Part shown: positions 34,755 to 46,196 of the stretch, in pieces
How positions within the stretch are numbered: position 1 is the first letter of the stretch
Layout of the letters: the number at the start of each line of letters is the position of its first letter
Assembly (NCBI GenBank): GCA_037893225.1
Contig: JAZGUH010000156.1
Coordinates: 248,001-312,000, forward strand
Length of the DNA: 64,000 bases
Direction of reading: 5' to 3'
Source: Hippasteria phrygiana
Lineage: Eukaryota; Echinodermata; Asteroidea; Valvatida; Goniasteridae
Position numbers and translations under genes: made by a program
Notes under the pieces: model-generated
What the model saw: the letters and a program-made list of their open reading frames with translations, nothing else
What the model was told of the DNA's origin: nothing
The model's database searches: none

Positions 34755-35430
34755 TTCTTGATTCGGGTTTAATACATGATGCTCACAATGATGCTTCAAG
34801 AACAATTTAATCCTTTCCCAATCAAATCCGTCATCGTTCTAATCCGTCATCATAATTCTAATCAGCCGTCATTGTAATCCCTGCAAATAATAACTATAAC
34901 ATAAAATAACTAAGAATTACAAAGTATTAAATTACACGTACAATATGCATTTTGCAAAAGTGCACCGAGTCTGCGTACATGAGCGTAATATGTGGCCTAA
35001 ATAAAATATAAGTTCCCTCGACATGCACATGTACATGCTTGTGCAAACATTTCAATTATTAGATCGTGTATGAGCAAGATTATTCCTAAACTCACCCAAC
35101 ACCCATGGGCTCGAAGTCTGCACACAATGTAAACCTCAATACATAGAAGCCTCTACCATCATCCTGTACACTAACATAAGTACATAATTGTAAAAATTAT
35201 ACAACAGACATGTGGACTCATTCACAAACTTAGTTGTACAGCATGCGACCAAAATAGCACACACATAGCCAGGATACGACCAAGAGGTCACCGAAACTTT
35301 TCACGTGCACACCGCAGCACAATGTACTATACATGCATGGTTTTGTGTGTGAAAGTGATCACGTGAAGCAAAGTTTGGATGATAATAAAAATATGAATAT
35401 AAAAGTTACAAAAAAGCACTCCAAATCTTA

Positions 35431-36633
35431 GTCTGGTTCCCAGACCAAAATATTCTGACTATTTCTGATGAATATTACAGTTTTTCTCAATCACTTTAAC
35501 ACGGTTACCGCAACCTCGTACATCTTCATCAAAACAAATAACCCGATTCCTAAAACACTTCGTATGCTAACATAAACTACAAATACTGATGCCAGAATGA
35601 AATAGTATTCGAATATCAAGAAACTCATACTACCATTAAATCGCGCAGACCGTCAACAGAATGACGCCTATTGCCAAACAAAGTGAAACAGAAAGAATTA
35701 TGACAACATACACATTTCAAAATTATTTGTTCTCTTTATTTTAATTTAATATCTTCATTCAACCTCGCCCCAAAACAAAAACAAAAACAAATATATTTTT
35801 TTGGAAAATGCGTCCGAAAATGGAAAGTAACAGTTTCCATATTGTTTTATGCATGATTAAGGCGATCATTTCTGTTCGACCACATCTAATCGTCGACGTC
35901 GCCGTCCTTTATATCCTACCCCATATTACTTTTGATGAATGATTTATTTCTTAAGTCCTTTGCATTAGAACGTGTGCTTTGCGAATGATTCAAGTAGATC
36001 GTTGCTTTCTTTCAATTTGAACACAATATGCCCTTATTTTTAGTTGGGAGAAAAATGCATTCAGATGAAAACCATGTGAAATGTATATTGCTAACGTTTA
36101 ATGAGATGCAACAATTTGGTTGTGTACCGAAAATTGTGCTAATACAACAAAAGAATACTTTAAGTTCCGCACCAGGCACGCAAAGTTTTAAGTGGTGCGA
36201 TTTTACTTCTGATTATCGTCACTTTAGTTGAGTTGCCGTGTTAAAGCGATTGAGAAAAACTGTAGGTCCGGTAGCCGCCAATGTCACGTGACGAAAATTG
36301 CCAGAATTCTGGCACTTTCCGAAAACGTCCGAGGTTTTCCGAACTTGTTTTCGGTAACATTCGGCTGTCAACGTTGATGTTCGAAATAACAAAATGTCTG
36401 TCGGGCCCGCTACAGATCCTGGAATTTGAATTCTCAATTATATATAAAAACTAAAAAATTAATGCCACACTCTTGCAGTATTTTGACGACTGGATTTTGC
36501 AAGAATATTAAATTTGAATGATGCCACTGACGTCACTTGGACTAACACCGCACGTCATGATCTATTTTAAACCGTAGTAGCTACCTGACCTAAGATTTAG
36601 ACGTCCGGGAATCTTCAGGTCAGGGAACCAGAC
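35431..36633. mobile_element. 1.2 kb element with GTCTGGTTCCC ends and TA flanks
   Basis: 35431-35446 and 36618-36633 are inverted with one mismatch and TA lies directly outside each. It encloses the MITE at 35477-36263, suggesting nested insertion. It is non-coding. Confidence 0.5.
35477..36263. mobile_element. 787-bp mariner-like MITE (CAGTTTTTCTCAATC ends)
   Basis: Inverted terminal repeats of about 27 bp start CAGTTTTTCTCAATCACTTT just inside a TA duplication; they differ by a single base. The interior has no coherent frame. Confidence 0.72.
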
Positions 36634-36741
36634 TATCCAAATCTTAATTCTATGGTGGCCCTGAAGGGACATCGGAAATCGTGAATATTGACCTCAATAT
36701 TCGCGACAAAAATTCCACGTCCCGCTCTCCGCTCGCAAATA

Positions 36742-36834
36742 TTCAATTCAATTCAATTCAATTCAATTCAATTCAATTCAATCCAATCTGGTCCAGTCCA
36801 GTCCAGTCCAGTCCAGTCCAGTCCAGTCCAGTCC
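36742..36834. repeat. Adjacent AATTC and CCAGT pentanucleotide arrays
   Basis: About eight AATTC units pass through a few mixed units into about nine CCAGT units. Two different pentamers in direct succession suggest one derived from the other by point change and expansion. Confidence 0.85.
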
Positions 36835-37351
36835 AATATACAAGCAAGTAAAACAATAAATAATGTAACTGAAACCGAATAACTAACTAAGTATGGATTG
36901 AACCAAACTCAATAAATTAAACAAATTAAATCACTGAATGAAAAATAAAATTATGGTTGCAATACGATTACTCTTCTTTCGAATCAATGTATCGATACAT
37001 AATTGAAATTCTTCTTCCAAATCTTTTTTTCAAATCAACCCTTCTGCGCCTCTAAAAAATGTAATTCTTCCTTCAAATTATCTCTTCTATTTTCTCCACT
37101 TCTAAAATGGATTGAGGATAAATAAACCTCACTGAATTACTTGATTATCTCAATCAAATAATTTACAGCGTACAACAATTGTAGGTAGGCCCAAAATACT
37201 TTGCGGTACCGTGATTCTTGGGTGCGCCGCTCGTTCTCCTGTCGTCACTCGGAAGCGGCAGAACCCTTCAGAGTAAAGCTATGTCATCCTGATAGATTTT
37301 CAAAGTTCACTTTCTCAGTAAAATGTGAAAAAAATTAAGAAAATCAATGGC

Positions 37352-37549
37352 GAGACGAGACGAGACGAGACGAGACGAGACGAGACGAGACGAGACGAGA
37401 CGAGACGAGACGAGACGAGACGAGACGAGACGAGACGAGACGAGACGAGACGAGACGAGACGAGACGAGACGAGACGAGACGAGACGAGACGAGACGAGA
37501 CGAGACGAGACGAGACGAGACGAGACGAGACGAGACGAGACGAGACGAG
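37352..37549. repeat. (GACGA)n pentanucleotide array, about 40 units
   Basis: Close to 200 bp of perfect pentamers. It produces artefactual ETRRD-type frames on the plus strand and Ser/Arg frames on the minus strand. Confidence 0.95.
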
Positions 37550-38142
37550 GATAGCGTTGGGTAGGAATTTACGTTGTGAGTGTGATTACATAATACTATA
37601 AACTGATTGTTCAAACATATTGAACTTGGCTGTAGTTTTAGTCAAAATATTCATTTTAATTTACACTGAAAGCATGCTGGATGTAGTATACATGTATTCG
37701 TAGAGAATTTATAAGGTAAGAAATCACCTGCTGAAATTGAAACTAAATCTGATTTCAATTTGAACCGTAACCATTTAGTTTCTTCACAGAATAATACCAA
37801 TGTATCTGCACGAAAGTATTCGGTGATTCTTTATAATAGCTCGGCTTATAGTGGCACATAGAAAGATATTGTAACCTGGCTGACAAAAGGTGCAAGATAT
37901 ATTTTGTGTATGTATGAATACCGTAAAATACAAGGCTCTAAGAACACGCGAAGGTTTTGGCTACGACAGAGAAAAGATTTACATGTACATATAAGAAATG
38001 TTTGCATTTTCCGGTAATGGCTATCACGTGAAAGATCCTGTTTTAGGACAACAGTAAAACAAACAATAGAAAACTACTGAAAGTATCTGATTTGAATTTC
38101 AAAATGTAATGATCTTTTCAAAGTGAACAAAGAAAACTATAG

Positions 38143-38216
38143 CAGGAGCGGGATTCGAACCTGCGACCTCCGGAATACCGTACCGGCGGTCTACCAACTG
38201 AGCTATCTTTGGCGGC
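38143..38216 (-). tRNA. tRNA-like sequence (degenerate), left arm
   Basis: The minus strand has an exact A-box TAGCTCAGTTGG and B-box GGTTCGAATCC with CCGG-TACGGTATT-CCGG in anticodon-arm position. The acceptor strands do not pair, so it is probably a pseudogene or SINE promoter and not a working tRNA. Pol III promoter function is plausible. Confidence 0.45.
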
Positions 38217-38241
38217 CTCCCAAATTGTAAGTATCATTGTT

Positions 38242-38317
38242 CCGGTAAGGTAGCTCAGTTGGTAGAGCTCCGGTACGGGGTTCTGAAGGCCGCAGGTTCG
38301 AATCCCATTCTGGCCCG
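38242..38317 (+). tRNA. tRNA-like sequence (degenerate), right arm
   Basis: The same A-box and B-box on the plus strand with an intact D-arm (GCTC/GAGC). The anticodon and T stems are mismatched. It reads away from its mirror copy. Confidence 0.45.
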
Positions 38318-38484
38318 TTTTCTTTGTTCACTTTGAAAATGCATTCAAGTTTACCTAGTCAGTTTCCCTTGTGGATTGTTCTACGAATATGTTATATTTT
38401 TGTACGTTTCTCCTGAGCGGCTTCAGCGCCGCTCAACTAAGTTATTCTTTTGATATGAGACTTGCCTAAGTCTTTGCCTCACAG

Positions 38485-39832
38485 AACTCAATTCAAACAG
38501 GCAGAGCCCTGGAGGCTGACATGTTGAGAGTTACTGAATGGTTAAATGAAAATAAACTCACTCTGAATTTAAGTAAGACTAAAACGATGTTTATTGGAAC
38601 AAGACAGAAGTGAAATAATTTTGTTGTCTCAAAAATAGAAGTAGGTGGGGTAGTATTAGAAATTGTTGACTCATTCAAATATTTGGGTGTTTGGCTTGAT
38701 ACAAACCTTGACTGGACAGTTCATGTAGATGAACTGACTTGTAAGGTGTCTGCCAAGATATCTCTTTTGTTCAGGCTACGTCACCTGTTAAATCAACATA
38801 GTCTTCAAATGTTATATAAAGCACTTATTCAGCCCCATTTTGATTATTGTGATGTGGTTTGGGGTGACAGCAAAACCAACTCCAGAAATTACAGAATAGA
38901 GCTGCCAGAGCAATTCTTTTTGCTCCATTTAGAACACATGTGGATGATCTGCTAGATAAATTAGGCTGGGTGCGACTAGGAAAAATTAGAGATGATCATA
39001 TTGCCATCTTGGTGTATAAATGTATTAATAATCTTTCTCCAATTTCTTTTAAAACTGAATATCTTGAGTGGAATTGGTAATTGTATGTAGAGGGTTGAAT
39101 TTGGCCTGGGTTAAAGGATCACCAGTCTACATAAGAAACTAGCAAGATTTTAAGTCTTTTAAAACTGATTATATGTATCCTAATTGGAAATGTAATTGTA
39201 AATTTTACAATTCGCATGTGGTGGGTTTAATTTGGTCTGGGTTAAAGGGTTATTTTTCAGTGTGGGTTGGGTTGGAGAGAGATTGTATTTCAATATTTTA
39301 AATTTAGTCTGTATATTTTGGCGAGTATTAATAAGTTGGTGGTTTATTTTGGATTTTTGATATGTCTAAGGGGTATTGTAGTGTTAATTTTGATCAGTAT
39401 TTAATTGTGGGTGTTTTTAATTACTGTTATTTTAATTGTGCATATTGTGTTATTTGGGATACCTTCTACATGTATATCGATTTTATTGAAATGATTCATG
39501 TAGGTCTGTCGTCTTGGGTGAAAGCTGTGGATTTTTACATTTCTATTTTTTTATTCAGATTTTTATCCTAATCTTTTATCTGGATCCTAATTATATAATG
39601 TCTATTTTGTGTATTCTTGTATATGTATTTGTAATATATGTAAAATTCGGGTTGTTTGTATTGTTGTTGATCCTGTTTTTTGTGTATTTTAATGTTAAAT
39701 TACTGTGCAATTTTGTAAATGTATTTTTGTAAATTTGCTGGGCATCAGTGGAAAACAGTACAATGTACTGATCTGATTTTACCCAGGATAAACAAGAATA
39801 AAGACATAAATAAATAAATAAATAAATAAACC
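38485..39832 (+). mobile_element. 5'-truncated LINE fragment with (AAAT)n tail
   Basis: RT C-terminal sequence is readable in two frames: 'LRVTEWLNENKLTLNLSKTK', then FKYLGVWLDTNLDWTVHVDE and LIQPHFDYCDVVWG. This is typical of the RT thumb region in jockey/CR1-type LINEs. A long AT-rich 3' region ends in ATAAATAAATAAATAAATAA at 39810-39832. It is dead. Confidence 0.75.
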
Positions 39833-40738
39833 AGGTGCAAACATTGGAGTAATCTTGTTTATGTGTCTGTTATTGTTTCCAGAACGTTTGAATTATATCA
39901 ACATCGCAAACATCATCAAGCAAAGAATTGTTAATTAAAGTGCAAATTATGGACTACATCGTTTCTGCTTTTGAGTAAAATTGAGGTTAAAAACAATAGC
40001 ACTATGATCCGAGAGGGGACAATGACAAATGTCGCACGAAAGCACAGAAGACATTATATATTTTTTTTTTAATTATCTTATTTAGAATTGTCTACCGCTC
40101 CCCGAAATACTGGTACGGTGTGACCACACCGCCAACTACACTAAGAATTTGATTTAAGCGCACGTTGTTTAAAGGTTTGTTCTATTTTGTTTAGAAATGT
40201 TAACTCTGCTTTTTGTGACTATAGAAAACTTTTGCTGGACATTAACATGTAACACATGAATGCATGCATAATATCCAGATAAAATGTGCTTGCTACTTTC
40301 GGCGTTTTCTGGCTTAGGTTAGAAATCTTGACTTTAATAAAATGGTTCTCTGCACAATTGTGTACCTTGCACCTTTTTGTTGCTTGATTTGTTTTCTCAT
40401 AGGCATGAAAATATTACTCCCTGATCTGATAATAAATATCCGCCATTGTTGTTGCGGAAACATGGAATTGTCTTTTCCCTTATAGGCGACAAACCCTCCC
40501 GAAAAGAAGCATCTAACACACTCACTGTTAATTTTTTAAAAGTCATTAGTTTAAAAATAGTTGTACAGACTATAGGAAATAACGAATACAAAAAAGATTG
40601 TATTGACAATTTACCCCTAATAGAGGCCTCAAAAGGATTAATCCGGTGTCTCATTACTCCCGAAAGCATTATAGGCCTTATACCAGCGCTGAGTGTCACA
40701 AAACCTCCTTAGGTCTTATAACAAATGTCGCGAAACCC
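39833..40738. other. Rest of the unit 2 block, no gene supported
   Basis: Contains an 88-codon plus-strand frame (40446-40712) that I do not recognise and that lacks support as a gene. Confidence 0.35.
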
Positions 40739-41463
40739 GGAAAGGTTTCGTAACCCATGAAGGTCTCGTAACCCCTGAAGGTCTCGTAACCCCTGAAGGT
40801 CTCGTAACCCATGAAGGTCTCGTAACCCATGAAGGTCTCGTAACCCATGAAGGTCACGGTCTCGTAACTCATGAAGGTCTCGTAACCCATGAAGGTCTCG
40901 TAACCCATGAAGGTCTCATGAAGGTCTCGTAACCCATGAAGGTCTCGTAACCCCTGAAGGTCTCATAACCCCTGAAGGTCTCGTAACCCCTGAAGGTCTC
41001 GTAACCCATGAAGGTCTCGTAACCCATGAAGGTCTCGTAACCCATGAAGGTCTCGTAACCCATGAAGGTCTCGTAACCCATGAAGGTCTTGTATCCCATG
41101 AAGGTCTCGTAACCCATGAAGGTCTCGTAACCCATGAAGGTCTCGTAACCCATGAAGGTCTCGTAACCCCTGAAGGTCTCGTAACCCCTGAAGGTCTCGT
41201 AACCCATGAAGGTCTCGTAACCCCTGAAGGTCTCGTAACCCATGAAGGTCTCGTAACCCATGAAGGTCTCGTAACCCATGAAGGTCTCGTAACCCATGAA
41301 GGTCTCGTAACCCATAAAGGTCTCGTAACCCATGAAGGTCACGGTCTCGTAACACCTGAAGGTCTCGTAACCCATGAAGGTCTCGTAACCCATGAAGGTC
41401 TCGTAACCCATGAATGTCTTGTATCCCATGAAGGTCTCATAACCCATAGAGGTATCGTAACCC
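40739..41463. repeat. 18-bp minisatellite, expanded allele (about 40 units)
   Basis: The same unit as 23428-23625, with variants CATG/CCTG and occasional 'aaggtcacggtctc' insertions. It ends about 415 bp upstream of P450 gene B. Confidence 0.92.
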
Positions 41464-41768
41464 ACGATCGCGTTACATTGGAATAATAAAGCTGCAGTCA
41501 CTTTGATACCTGCGATGATAGTTGCTGTTTACCTCTTACTAGGTCAAAACCTTTACGAGGATACAAACAAGTAAAACAAAATGAATGTACATTGTATTGC
41601 ATTATATTTGAAAATTCACGTTTGGTCATATCAAAGGCAAGTCCAAAATAGTATTGACATACCCCTGTGTCACAGTTGGCTATTTGCCGTAGTCTGGCAG
41701 TTCGTTGTTATGTAAATAAGTCAGATGAATCCAAACAACTTTATCAGACATTTGCTTTGGCTGTGCTT

Positions 41769-41776
41769 TGACGTCA
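41769..41776 (+). promoter_or_regulatory. CRE octamer TGACGTCA, P450 gene B
   Basis: Identical to the gene A octamer, 21 bp upstream of the TATA box. About 20 bp immediately upstream of it in gene A is missing here. Confidence 0.6.
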
Positions 41777-41797
41777 TTACTGAACTATGTGTATGTG

Positions 41798-41806
41798 TAT
41801 ATAAAG
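41798..41806 (+). promoter_or_regulatory. TATA box TATATAAAG, P450 gene B
   Basis: Conserved with gene A. The leader to the ATG is 70 bp, against 84 bp in gene A, mainly because the G-run is short. Confidence 0.65.
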
Positions 41807-41876
41807 CTTAGATTATGGGGGAGGTTTGTACTAAGTTATTGCGCCACTGTGTCGTTAATTGTTTCTGAATCCCAAA

Positions 41877-44800
41877 ATGCTGTGGCAAACACTTTGCATT
41901 ACTTTCGCTCTCGCTTTCTTGTGGAAGCTTCTTGTGGCACTGCAAGAGAACATACGCACACGCAGTGTCCTCAAGAAGCTACCATGTCCCCCAGGAGCGC
42001 ACTGGCTCTACGGACACCAGAAGCTCGGTCCCTTCGATCCCGGCTTTCAGTGGCTGCTGGATACGGTGAAAGCATTCCCCCGTGTATTCACCTTATGGCA
42101 GGGTCCGATTCATCTACCCGTTCTAGTCCATCCCGACACCATTAAGCCGCTACTAACTGGTAAAGTTGCTTCCAGAAAGTCTGCCCTGTACGAACTCCTT
42201 GTTGACTGGGTCGGCGAGGGGTTGGTAACTTCCGATGGGGCAAAATGGAAGAGGAATCGGCGTCTACTGACCCACTCGTTTCACTTGGACGTCCTGCGCA
42301 CCTACATTCCTGTCTTTAACGACTGCGTCGATGTGCTAATGGGAAAGATGGACCGGCTGGCAGCTCAGAGGAAACCCATGGACATCAACCGTGAGCTGGT
42401 CCTTTGCACCTTTGATGTCATTTTGCGCACTGCATTCTCTAACGAGTCGAATTGTCAGGTAAGGGATTTCCTTCTATAAAAATACTCATCACAGAACTTG
42501 AATGTACCAGACTTTTTGGCATTTCTCAGACCGAGTATAAAGGGACACATTTATACACTATGTGGTTTCCTCATTCCTGGTCCAATTTTCAAGAAATTTC
42601 GATAACATAGGTCTATTAGCACGACGTCACCTGGTTGTTGAATTTTACAAATCTTAGTTAATTTCGGTATTATAGGCCTAAGCATTGTACTAAAGTCAAA
42701 CGTAGCTGCTGTAACCGATTTCGACTCATTTCTGGGTAAAAAAAATATGGAGCTACTCGGATTTGACGTTACCTATAGTGAAATGTCTCAAAAGAGCCGC
42801 ACGGATAATACTTAAATGTACCTCCCTCACCCCCTCAGCTGATATGTTTGCCAGACTAAATTGGATTCCTTTTAAAGAAAGAGTTCAGTCCAAAAAGGCT
42901 ATCTTTGTTTTCAAAAGCCTTAACAAAATGACTCCTTTGTACCTGACAAATCTGTTCACACCACTTACAGTGATTCGTGAAACACGACAATCGACCCAAA
43001 TGGCACTGAAAGTTCCTTTCGCCAAAAAGGAATGCTACGTGACAAGTTTCGCTGTGAGTGGTGCCAGTATATGGAATAATCTGCCTGAACAAATGAGAAC
43101 CATAAACTCCTTAAGTACACTTAAATCGGAGCTACGTAAAGCCATCTATCAGTGATATTTCTGTCATTTACGCTGATCTGCGGAGTTACAAACTTGGTTG
43201 CCAAAATACTTTGGAGCCGGATGGGAATTTCCCCTTGTTTTTCACCCTAAAAGGGTTTTATTTTTTCGCGGGTTTTTCGCCCATCCCGTAAATCATCAAT
43301 AGGCTTCTGGAGAGTTGAAAAGTTAACGGAAAATATATTTATTTGTGTAAACATTATTGTATTTGTTTAAATATTTTGTATGAATGTGTAAATATTCAGT
43401 TTTAACTAATAATATGCAGGGCCCCAATGGAAACCAGTTTTAAACTGTTTGGGCACACCCTGGGTAAAGAAATGTAATAAATAAAAATAAATATATAAAT
43501 GCAAGGAGACGTGAAGCACAAGACCAACCGACCGCTAAAACTAATTGACCGTTCAGACTTCCTTCTGTCACCACAATTTCAGCTTCAAGAATCGCCGAAT
43601 GAGGATGGGATTGACTTTTTTTCGGCTTCCGAAATTATGTCCTGGACTTTCCAGGAACGCCAGTTCCGCAATCAACTACTTATCAACCCTTGGGTGTTCT
43701 GGCTCAGTCCCCACTACTCCAAGTATAAGAAGGCTTACATGTACCTACGTAACAATGCGAAACGACTGATCGAACAGCGTGTGAGAGAAATAGCAAAACA
43801 GGTAATTCCACATTTTGAAACTGAACATGGGTGCCAGCGAGTGGAAGGCGGCATCCACTTTTATAATACCTGTGGGCGGTATTTGTTATTTGTTTGAGTT
43901 TTCTCTTGTAAGGTCTATAGCACCCTATTTGCCCTCCACAGCCGCCCCTGATAATTACCATAGCTCACCGTCCAAGTTCCAACGTCCTTGTACTTATATT
44001 GATCCGCGAGGAATACATTTCGGTACATCTAATCAATGTTCCTGGACGTGCTGGAGCATGCCCGCAATAAGGAGGACGTTACTTCACCCAAAACATTAAG
44101 AATTGATTTTTGTTTTAACCTGGTATTGCTTTTGCACTTTGGCCTTGCCACACCCCCTCTTGAAGGTGGGGCCTCCTGAAAAGGTGACCTTTAACCTTTT
44201 TCTTCAGTTGTTCTACTGTTGTTGGTATTGCTGTCGTTACTACGTGTTGTTTTTGTTGTAGATATCGACCCCCCCCCCCCCCCCCCCCCCCCCCCTTGTT
44301 GGCGTTTAACTTCTCGTTACATTTCTTGTTTACATACACATCACATAATTATTATGCCCCCTTTACAGGCGGACGCAGGTGACCCAATCACCAAGCCTCG
44401 TGATTTCTTGGACTCGCTCGTCCTGGCCAGAGATGCAGACGGCAGCGGGCTGAGTGTCAATGAAATGGTAGACGAAGTCAACACCTTCATGTTCGCCGGC
44501 CATGAAACCACGGCAACTTCTATGACGTGGTTGCTGTACTTCCTCGCTAAACACTCTGAACATCAGACGAAAATCAGGGAGGAGGTGGATGAAATACTAG
44601 GCAACAGAGACTCGGAGAGAATCAGTTTGTAAGCAATTTCCAATGCTCTAAAACAACATGGTTCATGTATATGGGAAAAAGTTATTTCTTTTTCACCTGA
44701 GATAGGGATGGCATAATGGAGAGGGGATGTTACGCTCCAGATTCTAACCGCAAACGATTTCAAGGTTAATCATCCCAGTCAAAAATATTGCTCGATTTTT

Positions 44801-45481
44801 AAAAGTTGAACCATGATCTGTTGTGTGTTCCCCATAAATATGCAAAGGAAACACTGAATGCCGCTACATCAGTTTAAATATGTGGTGGCGTCACATTGGC
44901 TTGTGGTGGCGTCACAATATCTTGTGAATACTTTGTTGTACCAATTTGGAATATCCAGCCTTTAATTTTGTATTAACCACAAATGAAATGTTCCTTGATG
45001 AATTTAATTTCGTTTCAGCAAGGACATAAGTCGCTTGGAATACATGTCCATCGTCATGAAGGAGTCTATGCGGATGGTAAATGCAGCTGTGATGATCAGC
45101 CGTACCGTGGAAGTTCCCTACGACGTGGACGGCGTCACACTCCCTGTTGGCACTATGGTAGGTATCTCCATTTACCAGCTCCACCACAACCCGGCCGTGT
45201 GGGGCGATGATCACATGGAGTTCAAACCCTCTCGGTTCCTGCCAGAGAACTTCTCCAAGATGGATCCCTTCTCTTTCATAGCCTTCTCTGCTGGGGCAAG
45301 GAACTGCATCGGGCAGCAGTTCGCCTTGAACGAGATGAAGGTATTCATAGCGAGGATCCTGAGGCGGTTCCGTCTGAGCTTGGTGAAGGGGGAACCAGAG
45401 CCAGTTCCGGCTATGAACGGCGTCTTAAAACCAGAGCATCCTGTGTTCATCAATCTTGAACCAATCGATAGGAATTCTTAA
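41877..45481 (+). CDS. Cytochrome P450, CYP4-clan, gene B (4 exons)
   Basis: A tandem paralog of gene A with identical structure. Exons are 41877-42458, 43583-43801, 44369-44628 and 45019-45481, giving 507 residues, all intact. It has the same membrane anchor, FMFAGHETT I-helix, ESMR K-helix and FSAGARNCIG heme loop (Cys450). I count 16 differences from gene A: T25N, P79H, V103A, K106E, F108L, A109V, I112V, L198S, V206F, L207F, D211E, N212I, L231W, T252N, S316A and P442A. P442A alters the residue just before the heme-loop Phe, which is usually Pro in this clan. Intron 1 is enlarged by a LINE fragment and intron 2 by a long C-run, with splice sites untouched. It is probably functional, with altered substrate preference possible. 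Confidence 0.92.
42786..43496 (+). mobile_element. 5'-truncated LINE insertion in intron 1 of P450 gene B
   Basis: 711 bp flanked by AAATG (42781-42785, 43497-43501); gene A has a single AAATG at this point. The plus-strand frame reads CLKRAARIILKCTSLTPSA through SGASIWNNLPEQMRTINSLS, the typical C-terminus of a CR1/jockey-type ORF2. The 3' end is A-rich with TAAATA words. It lies in sense orientation in the intron. Confidence 0.85.
44269..44295. repeat. C27 run in intron 2 of P450 gene B
   Basis: Expanded relative to the C9 run in gene A. It lies about 75 bp upstream of the exon 3 acceptor, so it could affect branch-point choice. Confidence 0.85.
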
Positions 45482-45842
45482 ATGCATTTATCGATACCAC
45501 AAATATTGGTGAATTTCGGGTAGTAGTTCGAATGATGACCCAACATCTCTAGATTTTTGTTTGTTCAACAGCATCAAATTTGGTTTCGTTTGGAAGGAAT
45601 GGAAAGCTCAAATTTGTCTTTCACGTCTGAAAAAAATCCACATTTCCGTGCTGATAAACAAAGCTTTTGAAACTGATATTGCGATGTCTGGCATTTCCAC
45701 CATTATTCAGTGCCCATTTGTCTATGCTTTTTTTAATGCCCTGTATAAACTGCGGTGTGAGCTTAAAGTTGTAGCAAATGTTTGGTTACCGTACGGTGAA
45801 TGCAGCTTCCTTGTATGCCGTAGCTACAAAATGATATAATGG

Positions 45843-46075
45843 CAGGCGCGGATCCAGGGGGGGGGGGGGGGGGGGGTCGAAACCCTCCCCCTGCTCGTTG
45901 CCAATTGTGTTGTTGTTGTTGTTGTTGTTGTTGTTGCTTGTAGGGGCCTACGCCTTGCAAATACATGTCTTATTTTGCCTATGGTGAGAACAAAACAAAG
46001 AGGTTAAATGGCGCCACCAACGGTGAGAAAGTGTATCAGCCCCCAACCCCCCCCCCCCCCCCCCCCCCCCCCCGC
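45843..46075. mobile_element. G/C-run MITE with TTG microsatellite, unit 2 only
   Basis: It starts near 'aggcgcggatccagggg', has a long G-run, a TTG array (45911-45936), 'catgtcttattttgcctatg', 'ggcgccaccaacgg' and a C-run. It is the same family as 13517-13725. It replaces unit 1 positions of about 27475-27822, with a further loss at 27270-27456. Confidence 0.6.
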
Positions 46076-46196
46076 TTAGTTAAGCACTACAGAATGTGAG
46101 ATGATGCAAATGCTCAGTCAGGTGTTTCAAAGTCAAATTGGCTGGAGGGGTTCACAAAAATTAATAATTAAGTTTGATCCTTTAATTTGTTTGAGT

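Larger units (their letters stand above)
38115..38339. mobile_element. Palindromic element with two head-to-head tRNA-like arms
   Basis: Inverted ends of 22 bp (TTTTCAAAGTGAACAAAG and on) are perfectly complementary. Each arm carries a tRNA-like segment in opposite orientation, with about 25 bp between their 5' ends. It could be a tRNA-derived SINE pair or a MITE that captured tRNA sequence. Confidence 0.7.
35418..40738. other. 5.3 kb block present only in unit 2
   Basis: Unit 1 passes directly from 'gttacaaaaaa' into the minisatellite; unit 2 has 5.3 kb between them. The block holds nested MITEs, simple repeats, a tRNA-like palindrome and a LINE fragment. No flanking duplication is obvious, so the direction (gain in unit 2 or loss in unit 1) is open. 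Confidence 0.75.

Noticed and set aside
37315..37614. Ser/Arg and ETRRD-type frames
   Set aside because: Pure translation of the GACGA array.
38143..38317. Two functional tRNA genes
   Set aside because: A and B boxes are intact but acceptor and T stems do not pair and no clean anticodon loop with U33 is present. I keep them as tRNA-like elements.
23428..41463. CRISPR-like array of short repeats
   Set aside because: Repeats are contiguous without unique spacers, and the genome is eukaryotic; it is a minisatellite.
40869..41501. 210-codon MGYETF repeat frame
   Set aside because: Translation of the 18-bp minisatellite; the shorter array in unit 1 has different ends and no conserved start.
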